The notes beneath the pieces are model-generated. The model saw only the letters and a program-made list of their open reading frames with translations. It had not been told where the DNA came from and did not search any database. A program made the translations under genes and the position numbers. Of a DNA stretch of 64,000 bases, positions 1-9,259 are shown piece after piece. The stretch comes from Streptomyces sp. NBC_01317 (GTDB taxonomy: Bacteria > Actinomycetota > Actinomycetes > Streptomycetales > Streptomycetaceae): contig NZ_CP108393.1 of assembly GCF_035961655.1 (NCBI RefSeq), forward strand, positions 3,641,501 through 3,705,500, read 5' to 3'. Positions within the stretch are counted from its first letter, which is position 1. Every line of letters begins with the position of its first letter.

Positions 1-360
1 GGTCTGGCGGAACGCGAGCACGCTACACACCGCGAACATCACCACCAGCAGGACGTCCACGAAGCCGCCGACGCCCGCGATCGCCAGCCCCTCGTACGCG
101 AAGTCGAGCACGAAGCACGCGGCCACGGCGGCGGCCAGCGAGCCGAGGGCCGCGCCGACGCGGCGGAGACCGTAGCCGCCGTCGTGGCCGAGCCAGGTCG
201 TGCCGAAGAAGGGCAGCGTCTCAGGTTCGGGACCGCCGGTGGGACCATCGGTGGGACGGCCGGTGGGGCCGGTGCCGGCGGTCGACATGGCTGCCGTGAC
301 CGCCGGAGCCGTGGCCTTCGTGTCGGTGGGGCGCTCGGGTTGTTCGGTGTGCTCGCTCAC
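1..360 (-). CDS. Partial hydrophobic membrane protein (N-terminal part)
   Basis: The reading frame is open through the left edge of the window, so only about the first 120 residues are present. A Pro/Gly/Thr-rich hydrophilic N-terminus (about 65 residues) precedes a short segment containing FFGTTWLGHDGGYG. Two hydrophobic stretches follow, the first rich in Ala, Val and Leu and the second reading FVDVLLVVMFAVCSVLAF, so this is most likely an integral membrane protein. The GTG at 360 gives an N-terminus beginning MSEHTEQ. An in-frame ATG at 288 is a possible alternative start. I do not recognise the family, and function is unknown. Confidence 0.55.
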   Translation of the reverse strand, partial: MSEHTEQPERPTDTKATAPAVTAAMSTAGTGPTGRPTDGPTGGPEPETLPFFGTTWLGHDGGYGLRRVGAALGSLAAAVAACFVLDFAYEGLAIAGVGGFVDVLLVVMFAVCSVLAFRQT

Positions 361-402
361 GGGACCGAGTATCCCTGGTCTCCCTGGCCGGATACCGCCG
401 TA

Positions 403-430
403 CGCACGGTGACGGTCGTGTCACCGTGCG
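403..430. terminator. Hairpin downstream of the SH3-like gene
   Basis: A perfect 11-bp inverted repeat (403-413 with 420-430) encloses a 6-base loop. It lies 30 bp past the stop of the minus-strand SH3-like gene. There is no T-run, so it would act as a simple stem-loop terminator of the kind common in streptomycetes. Use as a protein-binding palindrome is also possible. Confidence 0.5.
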
Positions 431-460
431 CACGGAGCGGCGGCGTCAGGAGCAGTGGCG

Positions 461-838
461 TCAGGAGCAGTGCGGCGCCACGTACCCGTCGGACCCCGTG
501 TGGACGTACGAGTCCGAGACGAACTGTCCGTTGGCGATGCAGTCCCAGAGGTTGGTCGTCCCGTACGGCCCCGAGATCCACTCCCCCGGCTTCTGGCAGT
601 TGATCGGCACACTCGCGCCGTACGCCAGCACCCGCACGATCTGGTAGTTCGTCCCCGGCCCGCTGCGGACGTTCACCCGGTAACCCGGCGCGACCGGATA
701 CCGCGTGGCCGTCGTCGCCATCGCCGCCACGGTCGGTTCCCCCACCAGCGCCACAGCCGGCCCGGCAGCCGGCTCAGCGGTCCCCCCGTCCGTCGCTTCC
801 ACGACCACCGGAGCGTTCTCCGCCTCTTCGATCGACAT
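461..838 (-). CDS. SH3-like domain protein
   Basis: 125 residues from ATG 838, which is preceded by GGGGGAGG. The N-terminal 45 residues are acidic and Ala/Val-rich, without a clear signal peptide. The C-terminal 75 residues look like a bacterial SH3 domain, with VNVRSGPGTNY, the hallmark of that fold, followed by a segment with two cysteines (INCQKPGEW, LWDCIANG) that may form a disulfide. Such domains usually bind cell-wall or peptide ligands. No export signal is obvious, so location is uncertain. It is divergent from the receptor kinase gene that starts 124 bp away. The last codons contain a short direct repeat (GGCGTCAGGAGCAGT twice). Confidence 0.7.
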   Translation of the reverse strand: MSIEEAENAPVVVEATDGGTAEPAAGPAVALVGEPTVAAMATTATRYPVAPGYRVNVRSGPGTNYQIVRVLAYGASVPINCQKPGEWISGPYGTTNLWDCIANGQFVSDSYVHTGSDGYVAPHCS

Positions 839-961
839 TTGTCCTCCCCCATTGAAGGTGCGCACCCTGCGCCGCGAGGCTAGCAACCCGTGGCTGGATC
901 GCACGCATCATCGACTAGGCTCCGTGCGTCGCGCTTGCGCACGAACACACGGGGGTGGGCG

Positions 962-3148
962 ATGCCACCACTGCGCAACACCGGGCAGGCCCCGGAAGCG
1001 GAGCGTCCGGAATACGCCGGTCGCTACCTGCTCGAATCCGACCTGGGTTCGGGTGGAATGGGTGCGGTCCATCTGGCCACATCCGCTTCGGGGTTGCGCC
1101 TGGCCGTCAAGATCATTCACTCTCACCACGCCTCGGATCCCGAGTTCAGAGCCCGTTTCCGGCAGGAGATCACGGCCGCCCGCCGGGTCAGCGGCGCGTT
1201 CACCGCGCCCGTCGTGGACGCCGATCCGGAAGCCGAACGGCCGTGGATGGCCACGCTGTTCATCGACGGCCCCACCCTGTCCGAGCGGGTGAAGCGGAGC
1301 GGGCCGCTGAGTACGGACGAGCTGATCCAGCTCGGTGCGGGCCTGGCGGAGGGATTGCGGGACATCCACCGGGCCGGTGTGGTGCACCGCGACCTCAAGC
1401 CCAGCAACGTCCTGCTCGCGGCGGACGGTCCCAAGGTCATCGACTTCGGCATCTCGCGTCCTACGGACAGTGATCTGCACACGGAGACGGGCCGGTTGAT
1501 CGGCACCCCGCCGTTCATGGCGCCGGAGCAGTTCCAGCGACCGCGTGAAGTCGGCCCGGCCGCCGACGTGTTCGCGATGGGCGCGGTGCTCGTCCACGCG
1601 GCGACCGGCAAGGGGCCCTTCGACTCGGACAGCCCGTACATCGTCGCGTACCAGGTCGTCCACGACGAACCGGACCTGTCGGGTGTGCCCGAGAGCGTCC
1701 AGCCGCTGGTCGCCCGCTGCCTGGCGAAGGAGCCGGCCGACCGGCCGACGCCCGACGAGCTGATGGCCGCGCTGCGTACGGACCGGAAGGGCACGGCGAC
1801 CGCGCTCGTGCCGCCGAGCCGGAAGCCCAGGACCGACGGCGGCGACCCGACCCCCACGACCCATCCCAAGGCCGGCCGGTCCCGCGGCGGCCGGCCGTGG
1901 ACCGTCCTGTCGCTCAACCGCCGCCGCCCGCGAGTACGTTGGGCCGCGATAGCCGCCGTCCTGGCCGTGACGGCGGGAGCGGGCCTGGTCGGGATGCACG
2001 CGGCGGGCGACGGGCCCGGCCCGTCGCCCGCCAAGACACGCCCCGGCCGAGCGGACTCCGCGACAAAGGAGTTCCGCCCCTGGGACCTCCAACTGCGCGG
2101 CGGTACGGGCGAGAACCGCATACCCGCCTGCGCGGCGGACGGTACGGGTGTCTACTGCGCGGCTCCGGGCATCAAGGCGGCCCGGCTCGATCCCATGGAC
2201 GGCCACCTCGACTGGTCGAAGAAGAGCGCCGGTACGACGCCGGACAGCGTGGGCGGCGCGGCGCCCGTCCTGTCGGGCGGCCTCCTGCACGTCATCACCG
2301 GGAACGGCGGCCACCTGGAGGCGCTCGACCCCGCCTCGGGCGCGAAGCGCTGGGACGTCGACCTGTCCTCGTACCCCGTCGTCCGCCACGCCGGTGACGC
2401 GGTCCTGCTCGTGGCCGACGACGGCATGGTCCGCTCCCTCGACGGCGCGACGGGCGAGGAACGCTGGACGGAGCCGAGGGGCGGACCGGGCTCGCTCTGG
2501 GTGGCGACGGACAGCACGGACAGCGGAGGCGGCGGCCTGTTCGCCGTGACGGCGTCCTCCGACGGTACGTCCACCCAGGTCAGCGCGGTCGATCCCGCGA
2601 CCGGCGCCCTTCGCTGGGAGAAACGGATCACCGGCACGCTGACCCCGGTGTCGGCGTCGGACGGCGCGCTGTTCCTGCTCGCCGGCAATCTCGACAGCAT
2701 GACGGTCGGAGTCGTACGGCTGGACACGGCGACCCGGGACGTACGGCGCGTCCCGCTCACCTCACCGCTCGACCAGGCCCAGGCCACGGTCGCCGGTGAC
2801 ACCGTCTACCTCATCGGCTACGCGGGGTCGCTGGTGGCCGTCGAGACCGAAGGAAGCCCGAAAAAGGAGGCCTCCGAACGGTGGCGGCTGGAGACCTCCG
2901 TCGCGTGGACGTCGGCCCCCGTGGTCCGGGACGGGCGGCTCTACCTCAGCGCGGGAGACGGGCGGCTGCTCGCGGTGGACGCGCGGCGCGGTGTGCTGGA
3001 GGGCGAGACCAAGCCCCGTATGGACGACGGGCGGCACACGTTCACCGCGACGCTGGCCGCGCCGGTCGCCGTACCGGGCCGGGTGTACGCCAGCGCCCCC
3101 GACGGTTCCGTCTTCGCCGTCGACAGCCGCGACCCCTCGCGCTGGTGA
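962..3148 (+). CDS. Receptor-type Ser/Thr protein kinase with C-terminal PQQ-like propeller
   Basis: 728 residues from ATG 962, preceded by GGGGGTGGG. Residues 20-280 form a Hanks-type kinase: glycine loop LGSGGMGAV, ATP lysine near residue 50 in AVKII, catalytic HRDLKPSN near 142 and DFG near 161, so it should be active. A Pro/Arg-rich linker leads to one membrane segment at about 326-348 (AAIAAVLAVTAGAGLVG). The C-terminal 370 residues carry repeated WD-like blades such as GHLDWSKKS, GAKRWDVDL, GALRWEKRI and GSVFAVDSR, typical of PQQ-type beta-propellers. The topology is therefore a cytoplasmic kinase with an extracellular sensor or scaffold. Ligand and substrates are unknown. It is transcribed alone, and a strong hairpin follows. 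Confidence 0.92.
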   Translation: MPPLRNTGQAPEAERPEYAGRYLLESDLGSGGMGAVHLATSASGLRLAVKIIHSHHASDPEFRARFRQEITAARRVSGAFTAPVVDADPEAERPWMATLFIDGPTLSERVKRSGPLSTDELIQLGAGLAEGLRDIHRAGVVHRDLKPSNVLLAADGPKVIDFGISRPTDSDLHTETGRLIGTPPFMAPEQFQRPREVGPAADVFAMGAVLVHAATGKGPFDSDSPYIVAYQVVHDEPDLSGVPESVQPLVARCLAKEPADRPTPDELMAALRTDRKGTATALVPPSRKPRTDGGDPTPTTHPKAGRSRGGRPWTVLSLNRRRPRVRWAAIAAVLAVTAGAGLVGMHAAGDGPGPSPAKTRPGRADSATKEFRPWDLQLRGGTGENRIPACAADGTGVYCAAPGIKAARLDPMDGHLDWSKKSAGTTPDSVGGAAPVLSGGLLHVITGNGGHLEALDPASGAKRWDVDLSSYPVVRHAGDAVLLVADDGMVRSLDGATGEERWTEPRGGPGSLWVATDSTDSGGGGLFAVTASSDGTSTQVSAVDPATGALRWEKRITGTLTPVSASDGALFLLAGNLDSMTVGVVRLDTATRDVRRVPLTSPLDQAQATVAGDTVYLIGYAGSLVAVETEGSPKKEASERWRLETSVAWTSAPVVRDGRLYLSAGDGRLLAVDARRGVLEGETKPRMDDGRHTFTATLAAPVAVPGRVYASAPDGSVFAVDSRDPSRW

Positions 3149-3205
3149 CACCCTCGCCGGTGACGCGCGGCACCTGACCGCGCGAAGGCACCTGCCGGCA
3201 CCACG

Positions 3206-3252
3206 GCTGTGGGCCCCGCCCCCCGGAAACCACGGGGGGCGGGGCCCACAGC
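3206..3252. terminator. Bidirectional terminator between kinase gene and ilvD
   Basis: A perfect 20-bp GC-rich stem (3206-3225 with 3233-3252) with a 7-base loop sits between two converging genes, 58 bp past the kinase stop and 15 bp past the ilvD stop. It can terminate transcription from either side. Confidence 0.85.
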
Positions 3253-3266
3253 TGTCAGAAGAGCGG

Positions 3267-5117
3267 TCAGCCCAGCCGCGAGACGTCCCGCACCGCGCCC
3301 TTGTCCGCGCTCGTCGCCATCGCCGCGTACGCCCGCAGCGCCGCCGAGACCTTGCGCTCGCGGCCGACCGGCGCGTACACCCCGCCGAGAGCCGCCCGCC
3401 GCGTCGCCAACTCCCCCTCCGGGACGAGCAGTTCGATCGAGCGGTTCGGGATGTCGATCCGGATCCGGTCGCCGTCGTGCACCAGCGCGATCGTGCCGCC
3501 CGAGGCCGCCTCCGGCGACGCGTGCCCGATCGACAGCCCCGACGTACCACCGGAGAAGCGGCCGTCGGTGACGAGCGCGCACGCCTTGCCGAGGCCGCGG
3601 CCCTTCAAGTACGAGGTGGGGTAGAGCATCTCCTGCATACCGGGGCCGCCGCGCGGACCCTCGTACCGGATGACGATCACATCGCCCTCCGCGATCTCCT
3701 TGCGGAGGATCTTCTCCACGGCCTCGTCCTGCGACTCGCAGACCACGGCGGGACCCTCGAAGGTCCAGATCGACTCGTCCACGCCGGCCGTCTTCACCAC
3801 ACAGCCGTCGACGGCGAGGTTGCCCTTGAGGACCGCGAGTCCGCCGTCCTTGCTGTACGCGTGAGCCACGTCACGGATGCAGCCGCCCGCCGCGTCCGTG
3901 TCGAGGGTGTCCCAGCGCTCGGACTGCGAGAAGGCCTCGGCGGAGCGGACACAGCCCGGCGCCGCGTGCCACAGCTCGACGGCCTCCTCGGACGGCGAGC
4001 CGCCGCGCACGTCCCAGGTCTCCAGCCACGGCTTGATGCCGGGCGAGTGGACGGTGTGCACGTCCTCGTGGAGCAGTCCGCCGCGGTACAGCTCGCCGAG
4101 GATGGCGGGGATGCCACCGGCGCGGTGGATGTCCTCCATGTAGTACGTGCCGCCGGGGGCGACGTTCGGCGCGACCTTGGCCAGGCACGGGACGCGGCGC
4201 GAGACGGCGTCGATGTCGGCGAGGTCGTAGTCCAGCTCGGCCTCCTGCGCGGCGGCCAGCAGGTGCAGGATCGTGTTGGTCGAGCCGCCCATGGCGATGT
4301 CGAGGGCCATGGCGTTGTCGAAGGCCGCGCGGGTGGCGATGGCGCGGGGCAGGACGGACGCGTCGTCCTGCTCGTAGTAGCGCTTGGTGATCTCGACGAC
4401 CGTACGGCCCGCGTTCTCGTACAGCGCCTTGCGGGCGGTGTGGGTGGCGAGCACCGAGCCGTTGCCGGGCAGCGACAGGCCCATGGCCTCGGTCAGGCAG
4501 TTCATCGAGTTGGCGGTGAACATGCCGGAACAGGAGCCGCAGGTCGGGCAGGCGTTCTCCTCGATACGGAGGATGTCCTCGTCCGAGACCGACTCGTTGA
4601 CGGCGTCCGAGATCGCGTTGATCAGGTCGAGCTTGCGGACCGTACCGTCGACCAGGGTCGCCCGGCCGGCCTCCATCGGACCGCCGGAGACGAAGACGGT
4701 GGGGATGTTGAGGCGCAGCGCGGCGTTCAGCATGCCCGGGGTGATCTTGTCGCAGTTGGAGATGCAGATCAGCGCGTCCGCGCAGTGCGCCTCGACCATG
4801 TACTCGACGGAGTCGGCGATCAGGTCGCGGGACGGCAGGCTGTAGAGCATGCCGCCGTGGCCCATCGCGATGCCGTCGTCCACGGCGATCGTGTTGAACT
4901 CGCGCGGCACGGCGCCCGCGGCTTTGATCGCCTCGGAGACGATCCGGCCGACCGGGGCGAGGTGGGTGTGCCCGGGGACAAATTCGGTGAAGGAGTTGGC
5001 CACGGCGATGATCGGCTTGCCGATGTCCGCGCTCGCCACCCCGGACGCCCGCATCAGGGCACGTGCGCCTGCCATGTTCCGGCCGTGGGTGACAGTGCGG
5101 GACCTCAGCTCGGGCAT
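3267..5117 (-). CDS. ilvD: Dihydroxy-acid dehydratase
   Basis: 616 residues, the normal length for the long IlvD form. It dehydrates 2,3-dihydroxy-isovalerate and 2,3-dihydroxy-3-methylvalerate to the 2-oxo acids in valine and isoleucine synthesis (cytoplasmic Fe-S enzyme). Family signatures are intact: [12 protein letters not shown] near residue 120, and the cluster cysteines in [19 protein letters not shown] near 190. The ATG at 5117 has AGGAG 9 bases upstream. It is monocistronic, ending against a strong shared terminator. Confidence 0.97.
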   Translation of the reverse strand: MPELRSRTVTHGRNMAGARALMRASGVASADIGKPIIAVANSFTEFVPGHTHLAPVGRIVSEAIKAAGAVPREFNTIAVDDGIAMGHGGMLYSLPSRDLIADSVEYMVEAHCADALICISNCDKITPGMLNAALRLNIPTVFVSGGPMEAGRATLVDGTVRKLDLINAISDAVNESVSDEDILRIEENACPTCGSCSGMFTANSMNCLTEAMGLSLPGNGSVLATHTARKALYENAGRTVVEITKRYYEQDDASVLPRAIATRAAFDNAMALDIAMGGSTNTILHLLAAAQEAELDYDLADIDAVSRRVPCLAKVAPNVAPGGTYYMEDIHRAGGIPAILGELYRGGLLHEDVHTVHSPGIKPWLETWDVRGGSPSEEAVELWHAAPGCVRSAEAFSQSERWDTLDTDAAGGCIRDVAHAYSKDGGLAVLKGNLAVDGCVVKTAGVDESIWTFEGPAVVCESQDEAVEKILRKEIAEGDVIVIRYEGPRGGPGMQEMLYPTSYLKGRGLGKACALVTDGRFSGGTSGLSIGHASPEAASGGTIALVHDGDRIRIDIPNRSIELLVPEGELATRRAALGGVYAPVGRERKVSAALRAYAAMATSADKGAVRDVSRLG

Positions 5118-5254
5118 CGTCGCTCGCTCCTTCGGTGAATCCTCGGATCCGGGGTCGAAAATGACTGTCTACGAGCGTACGCCCCGGCTCCAGGATCTGG
5201 ACAGGTTGTCCGCAATACGGAACGACTGCCCACTTTCCGGTCATGCCGTCGCGC

Positions 5255-5271
5255 AGACCCCGCGCGGGTCT
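5255..5271 (-). terminator. Weak hairpin after the TetR gene
   Basis: A 6-bp stem AGACCC/GGGTCT around a 5-base GC loop lies just downstream of the TetR gene stop and upstream of ilvD. It is short and could be coincidental in this base composition. Confidence 0.3.
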
Positions 5272-5277
5272 CCCTGC

Positions 5278-5895
5278 TCAGGCGCCCGCGTCCGTCAAGT
5301 ACCGCTGGAGCGTCGGCGCCACCATCGCCACGATCTCCTCGGGAGGCACCGACGCGAGCGGCTCCGCCTGGATCACATAGCGCAGGAACATGATCCCGAC
5401 CATCTGCGAGGCTGCCAGCTCCGCGCGGAACGTCGGGTTCGGTACGTCCAGCTCCTCCGCGATCCGCTCCAGGATCCGTTGCAGCACGAACGTGCGCAGG
5501 ATCTTCGCCGCCGCCTCGTGCGTCAGCGCGGACCGGATGATCGCGAGGAGCGGCGCCCGGCTCACCGGGTTCTCCCACACACCCAGGAAAAAACGGGCCA
5601 GCCGCTCGCCGATCCCTTCCGTGCCGCCGGCCAGCAGCTTCGGCACCAGCAGGGCGGGCTCGAAGGAGACCTCGACGGCGGCGCCGAAGACCTCGTCCTT
5701 CGTACCGAAGTAGTGGTGTACGAGGGCCGGGTCGACGCCGGCGGCCTTCGCGATGCCCCGTACGGAGGTCTTGTCGTAGCCGCTCTCGGCGAATTCCGTA
5801 CGGGCGGCGTCCAGGATCTTCTCCCGGGTGCCGGGCCCGGTCGCGGACCGGTCGCGCGCGGGGCGTCCGCGGCGGCGCGGAGCCGTGTCGGTCAT
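5278..5895 (-). CDS. TetR-family transcriptional regulator
   Basis: 205 residues. The N-terminal HTH is clear: [15 protein letters not shown], then a recognition region ending in [18 protein letters not shown]-terminal all-helical ligand-binding region follows (TetR_C-like). Its ATG overlaps the stop of the TIM-barrel gene by ATGA, so it is translationally coupled to it and is the third gene of a ppx-like / TIM-barrel / regulator operon. Ligand and targets are not evident. Autoregulation of the operon is possible, but no operator was identified. Confidence 0.9.
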   Translation of the reverse strand: MTDTAPRRRGRPARDRSATGPGTREKILDAARTEFAESGYDKTSVRGIAKAAGVDPALVHHYFGTKDEVFGAAVEVSFEPALLVPKLLAGGTEGIGERLARFFLGVWENPVSRAPLLAIIRSALTHEAAAKILRTFVLQRILERIAEELDVPNPTFRAELAASQMVGIMFLRYVIQAEPLASVPPEEIVAMVAPTLQRYLTDAGA

Positions 5896-6776
5896 GAAGG
5901 ACGCGCCCCCGCCGAGGAGGAAGACGAAGAGGAAGAGGCCGGGGTCACCGGGGGTGTCACGGGCCCGGCCGACGACGACGCCAGGTGCAGCCGCGTGAAG
6001 GCCAGCGCCTCCGCCAGGTCGGACTCGCGCTCGGCCGACGACATCGCGCGCCGGGTGTTGACCTCGATCACCACGTGTCCGTCGAAGGCGCTGCCCGCCA
6101 GGTTCTCCAGCAGCTCGGCGCAGGGCTGCGTGCCGCGCCCCGGCACCAGGTGCTCGTCCTTCGCCGAGCCGTTGCCGTCCGCGAGGTGGACGTGCCCCAG
6201 CCGGTCGCCCATCCGCGCGGCCATCTCCAGGGCGTCGTTGCGGGCGGTCGCGGTGTGCGAGAGGTCGATGGTGAAGTGCCGGTAGTCGTCCTTGGTGACG
6301 TCCCAGTCGGGGGCGTACGCGAGCATCTCGCGGTCCCGGTAGCGCCACGGGTACATGTTCTCGACCGCGAACCGTACGTCCGTCTCGTCCGCCATCCGCC
6401 AGATGCCCTCGACGAAGTCGCGCGCGTACTGGCGCTGCCAGCGGAACGGCGGATGGACCACCACCGTCGACGCGCCGAGCTTCTCGGCCGCCGCCCTGGC
6501 CCGCCGGAGCTTCACCCACGGGTCGGTCGACCAGACCCGCTGGGTGATGAGCAGGCAGGGGGCGTGCACCGCGAGTATCGGGATCCCGTGGTGGTCGGAG
6601 AGGCGGCGCAGCGCCTCGATGTCCTGGCTGACGGGATCGGTCCAGACCATGACCTCGACGCCGTCGTAGCCCAGGCGCGCGGCGGTCTCGAAAGCCGTTG
6701 CCGTGGACTCGGGATAGACCGAGGCCGTCGACAGGGCGACCTTCGCATCCGGGATGCGCACCACTGGTTCTGCCAC
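5892..6776 (-). CDS. Sugar phosphate isomerase/epimerase-like TIM-barrel protein
   Basis: 294 residues of the xylose-isomerase-like TIM-barrel superfamily (AP endonuclease family 2 fold). Typical pieces are [29 protein letters not shown] at the N-terminus, the putative metal-site region [34 protein letters not shown] and VVIEVNT at successive strand ends. The metal-binding His/Glu/Asp set seems intact. The C-terminal 25 residues are a Ser-rich low-complexity tail, absent from the fold. It follows the ppx-like gene by 19 bp and overlaps the TetR gene. Substrate is unknown. Confidence 0.85.
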   Translation of the reverse strand: MAEPVVRIPDAKVALSTASVYPESTATAFETAARLGYDGVEVMVWTDPVSQDIEALRRLSDHHGIPILAVHAPCLLITQRVWSTDPWVKLRRARAAAEKLGASTVVVHPPFRWQRQYARDFVEGIWRMADETDVRFAVENMYPWRYRDREMLAYAPDWDVTKDDYRHFTIDLSHTATARNDALEMAARMGDRLGHVHLADGNGSAKDEHLVPGRGTQPCAELLENLAGSAFDGHVVIEVNTRRAMSSAERESDLAEALAFTRLHLASSSAGPVTPPVTPASSSSSSSSAGARPS

Positions 6777-6795
6777 GGAGACAGCCTACGGGCCG

Positions 6796-7731
6796 CTACC
6801 GGGTGGTCGGGAGATGATCCAGCCGGTTCAGGATCACGCCCTCGCGCAGCGCCCAGGGGCAGATCTCCAGCACCTCGACCCCCAGGAGATCCATCGCGCC
6901 CTCCGCGACGAGCGCTCCCGCCAGCAGTTGCGCGGATCTGCCGTCGGAGACACCGGGCAGGGCGGCGCGCCGGAGCGTGGTCATCCCGGCGAGCTTCGGA
7001 ACCCACTCCTCCAGTGACGAACGACTCAGTTCGCGCTGGACGTACAGCCCCTCGGCGGAGCGCGCCGCGCCGGCGATCCTGGCGAGCTGGCGGAAGGTCT
7101 TGGAGGTCGCCACGACGTGGTCCGGCTTGCCGAACCGCGCGAACTCTCCCACGGTACGGGCGATCTCGGCGCGTACGTGGCGGCGCAGCGCCCGTACGTC
7201 CTGGGGGTCGGGGGGATCGCCGGGCAGCCAGCCCGCCGTGAGGCGGCCCGCGCCCAGCGGGAGCGAGACCGTGGCGTCCGGTTCCTCGTCCAGGCCGAAC
7301 GCGATCTCCAGGGAGCCGCCGCCGATGTCCAGGACCAGCAGTTTCCCGGCGGACCAGCCGAACCAGCGGCGGGCGGCGAGGAAGGTCAGCCGGGCCTCCT
7401 GGCGGCCGGTGAGCACCTCAAGATCCACCCCGGTCTCGGCCTTGACGCGGCCGAGGACCAGATCGGCGTTGCTGGCCTCCCGTACGGCGGAGGTCGCGAA
7501 CGCCAGCACGTCCTCGCAGCCCTTGTCCTCGGCGGCCTGGAGCGCTCCGGCGATCGTCGTCACGAGGCGGTCGAGGCCGACAGGCCCGATGGCGCCGTCG
7601 GCGTCGAGCAGTTCGGCGAGCCGCAGCTCGGCCTTGTGCGAATACGCGGGCAGGGGCCGGGCGCCGCGGTGGGCGTCGACCGCCAGCAGATGAACGGTGT
7701 TCGAACCGACGTCGAGGACTCCGAGTCTCAT
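6796..7731 (-). CDS. Ppx/GppA-family phosphatase
   Basis: 311 residues from ATG 7731. It belongs to the exopolyphosphatase / pppGpp phosphohydrolase family (ASKHA fold). Signatures are [16 protein letters not shown] at the N-terminus (phosphate 1 loop), [12 protein letters not shown], and the phosphate 2 loop [12 protein letters not shown] near residue 135. It has only the catalytic domain pair, as in the short actinobacterial Ppx proteins, so activity on polyphosphate or (p)ppGpp cannot be separated by eye. It is the first gene of a three-gene operon. Upstream, 39 bp separate it from a divergent Cys-rich protein gene. Confidence 0.9.
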   Translation of the reverse strand: MRLGVLDVGSNTVHLLAVDAHRGARPLPAYSHKAELRLAELLDADGAIGPVGLDRLVTTIAGALQAAEDKGCEDVLAFATSAVREASNADLVLGRVKAETGVDLEVLTGRQEARLTFLAARRWFGWSAGKLLVLDIGGGSLEIAFGLDEEPDATVSLPLGAGRLTAGWLPGDPPDPQDVRALRRHVRAEIARTVGEFARFGKPDHVVATSKTFRQLARIAGAARSAEGLYVQRELSRSSLEEWVPKLAGMTTLRRAALPGVSDGRSAQLLAGALVAEGAMDLLGVEVLEICPWALREGVILNRLDHLPTTR

Positions 7732-7770
7732 GGACCGAACGCTACTGCCGCCGCGGCATACGCTGGACCC

Positions 7771-8667
7771 GTGCCAAAGACGAAAAAGGCGAAGCCGGGC
7801 AAAGCCGCGGTCAAGGTCCAGGACACCGTTTCCGCTGAGAGCGCGCGGACGCACCCCGACACGAAGTATCAGCAACTGGAGGCGCACAAGGACCTGGCGG
7901 GCGCGCGGGGTGTCCCCGACGAGAAGGGCATCGACTTCGCCCGCGCGTGGGTGGAGTTCCCGGACCCGGCGGACGAGGACCAGGTCTTCCGCTGCGACCT
8001 GACCTGGCTCACCTCGCGGTGGTCGTGCATCTTCGGCAGCGGCTGCCAGGGCATCCAGGCGGGCCGCGCGGACGACGGGTGCTGCACGCTGGGCGCGCAC
8101 TTCTCCGACAAGGACGACGAGAAGCGGGTCGCGGGGCATGTGGCGCGGCTGACGCCGGAGCAGTGGCAGTTCCACGAGGAGGGCACGGCGGGCGGCGGCT
8201 GGACCCAGACCGACGAGGACGGCGAACGCCAGACGCGCCGCTGGAACGGCTCCTGCATCTTCCAGAACCGCCCCGGTTTCGCGGGCGGCGCGGGCTGCTC
8301 GCTCCACATCCTGGCGCTGTCCGAGGGCCGCGAGCCCCTGGAGACGAAGCCGGACGTGTGCTGGCAGTTGCCGGTGAGGCGTACGTACGACTGGATCGAG
8401 CGGCCCGACGACACGAAGGTGCTCCAGGTGTCGATCGGGGAGTACGACCGGCGGGGGTGGGGTTCTGGGGGCCACGACCTGCACTGGTGGTGTACGTCGG
8501 CGACGTCTGCGCATGGGGCGGGGGAGCCGGTCTTTCGTACGTACGCGCCGGAGCTGACGGAGCTGATGGGGGTGGGGGGGTATGAGGCGCTGGTCGCGCT
8601 GTGCGAGCGTCGTCTGGCGAGCGAGTTGCCGCTTTTGGCTCCGCATCCGGCGGATCCGGGGTCGTAG
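7771..8667 (+). CDS. Conserved cysteine-rich protein of unknown function (DUF3109-like?)
   Basis: 298 residues from GTG 7771, which gives a basic N-terminus [11 protein letters not shown]. The central part has many cysteines in conserved-looking contexts: [56 protein letters not shown] and HWWCTS. This pattern suggests metal or Fe-S binding and resembles the DUF3109 group, an identification from memory only. There is no signal peptide and no membrane segment. It is divergent from the ppx-like gene and followed by the inverted-repeat region. Function is unknown. Confidence 0.75.
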   Translation: MPKTKKAKPGKAAVKVQDTVSAESARTHPDTKYQQLEAHKDLAGARGVPDEKGIDFARAWVEFPDPADEDQVFRCDLTWLTSRWSCIFGSGCQGIQAGRADDGCCTLGAHFSDKDDEKRVAGHVARLTPEQWQFHEEGTAGGGWTQTDEDGERQTRRWNGSCIFQNRPGFAGGAGCSLHILALSEGREPLETKPDVCWQLPVRRTYDWIERPDDTKVLQVSIGEYDRRGWGSGGHDLHWWCTSATSAHGAGEPVFRTYAPELTELMGVGGYEALVALCERRLASELPLLAPHPADPGS

Positions 8668-8697
8668 CCTCGGCCCGGTGTCCGTTGCGCTTACTGA

Positions 8698-9242
8698 TTG
8701 TCCTCAATCGCCGGACGGGCTGGGTTTGTCGTGGTGACGGGGGGCGGGGCCTGCGGAGGTACGTATGTCCGGACTGCATGTTTTACGGCGCCTCAGGGAC
8801 TTGTTTGGTTCACCGGTAGTCATGCGCCACAAAACACGCTTTACGTCCGGACACACGCACCTCCTCCGACCCCACCCCCCTCACGCCGAGGGTGAGCTCA
8901 ACGACCCCCCGCTGCGGGGAGCACCTGGCGCCCGGTGGGCGAGCGCGGCTTACCGATGTCCTCAAACGCCGGACAGGCTGGATGGTGCCCCCGTGCCCTC
9001 CAACGCCGGGGCGGGCCGGGGTTTGTCTTGACGCGGGCGTGAAAGGGGGACGGGCAGGGGTCGTGTCCGGAACGTAAAGCGTGTTTTGTGTCGCGTGACT
9101 ACCGTGAATGTCCGAAGTCCCCGAACGCGACGTAAAACATGCAGTGCAGGACACGACCCCTGCCCGGCCCCCGGCAACAACCCGCGGACAAAGCCCCGGC
9201 CCGCAGCGGGCACAACCAAGCCCGTCCGGCGATTGAGGACAA
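8698..9242. repeat. Nested inverted-repeat region between convergent genes
   Basis: The roughly 590 bp between two convergent genes hold no convincing gene. They are built as a symmetric set of inverted repeats. The outer arms are a perfect 24-bp pair (8698-8721 and 9219-9242) of the TCCTCAATCGCCGGACGGGCT type seen repeatedly in streptomycete intergenic DNA. Inside are a 15-bp pair (8773-8787 and 9131-9145), a 19-bp pair (8828-8846 and 9072-9090) and a local 18-bp hairpin (9051-9068 with 9149-9166). Each inner copy is itself an imperfect palindrome of about 65 bp. Likely roles are a bidirectional terminator or the remains of a small mobile element. Confidence 0.8.
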
Positions 9243-9259
9243 CACGAACCGCAACGCGG

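Noticed and set aside
908..2389. A 493-codon minus-strand frame opposite the kinase gene
   Set aside because: Shadow frame with Arg-rich translation; the plus strand has all kinase motifs.
2796..5138. A 780-codon plus-strand frame opposite ilvD
   Set aside because: Shadow of IlvD; no domain, and it crosses a strong terminator hairpin.
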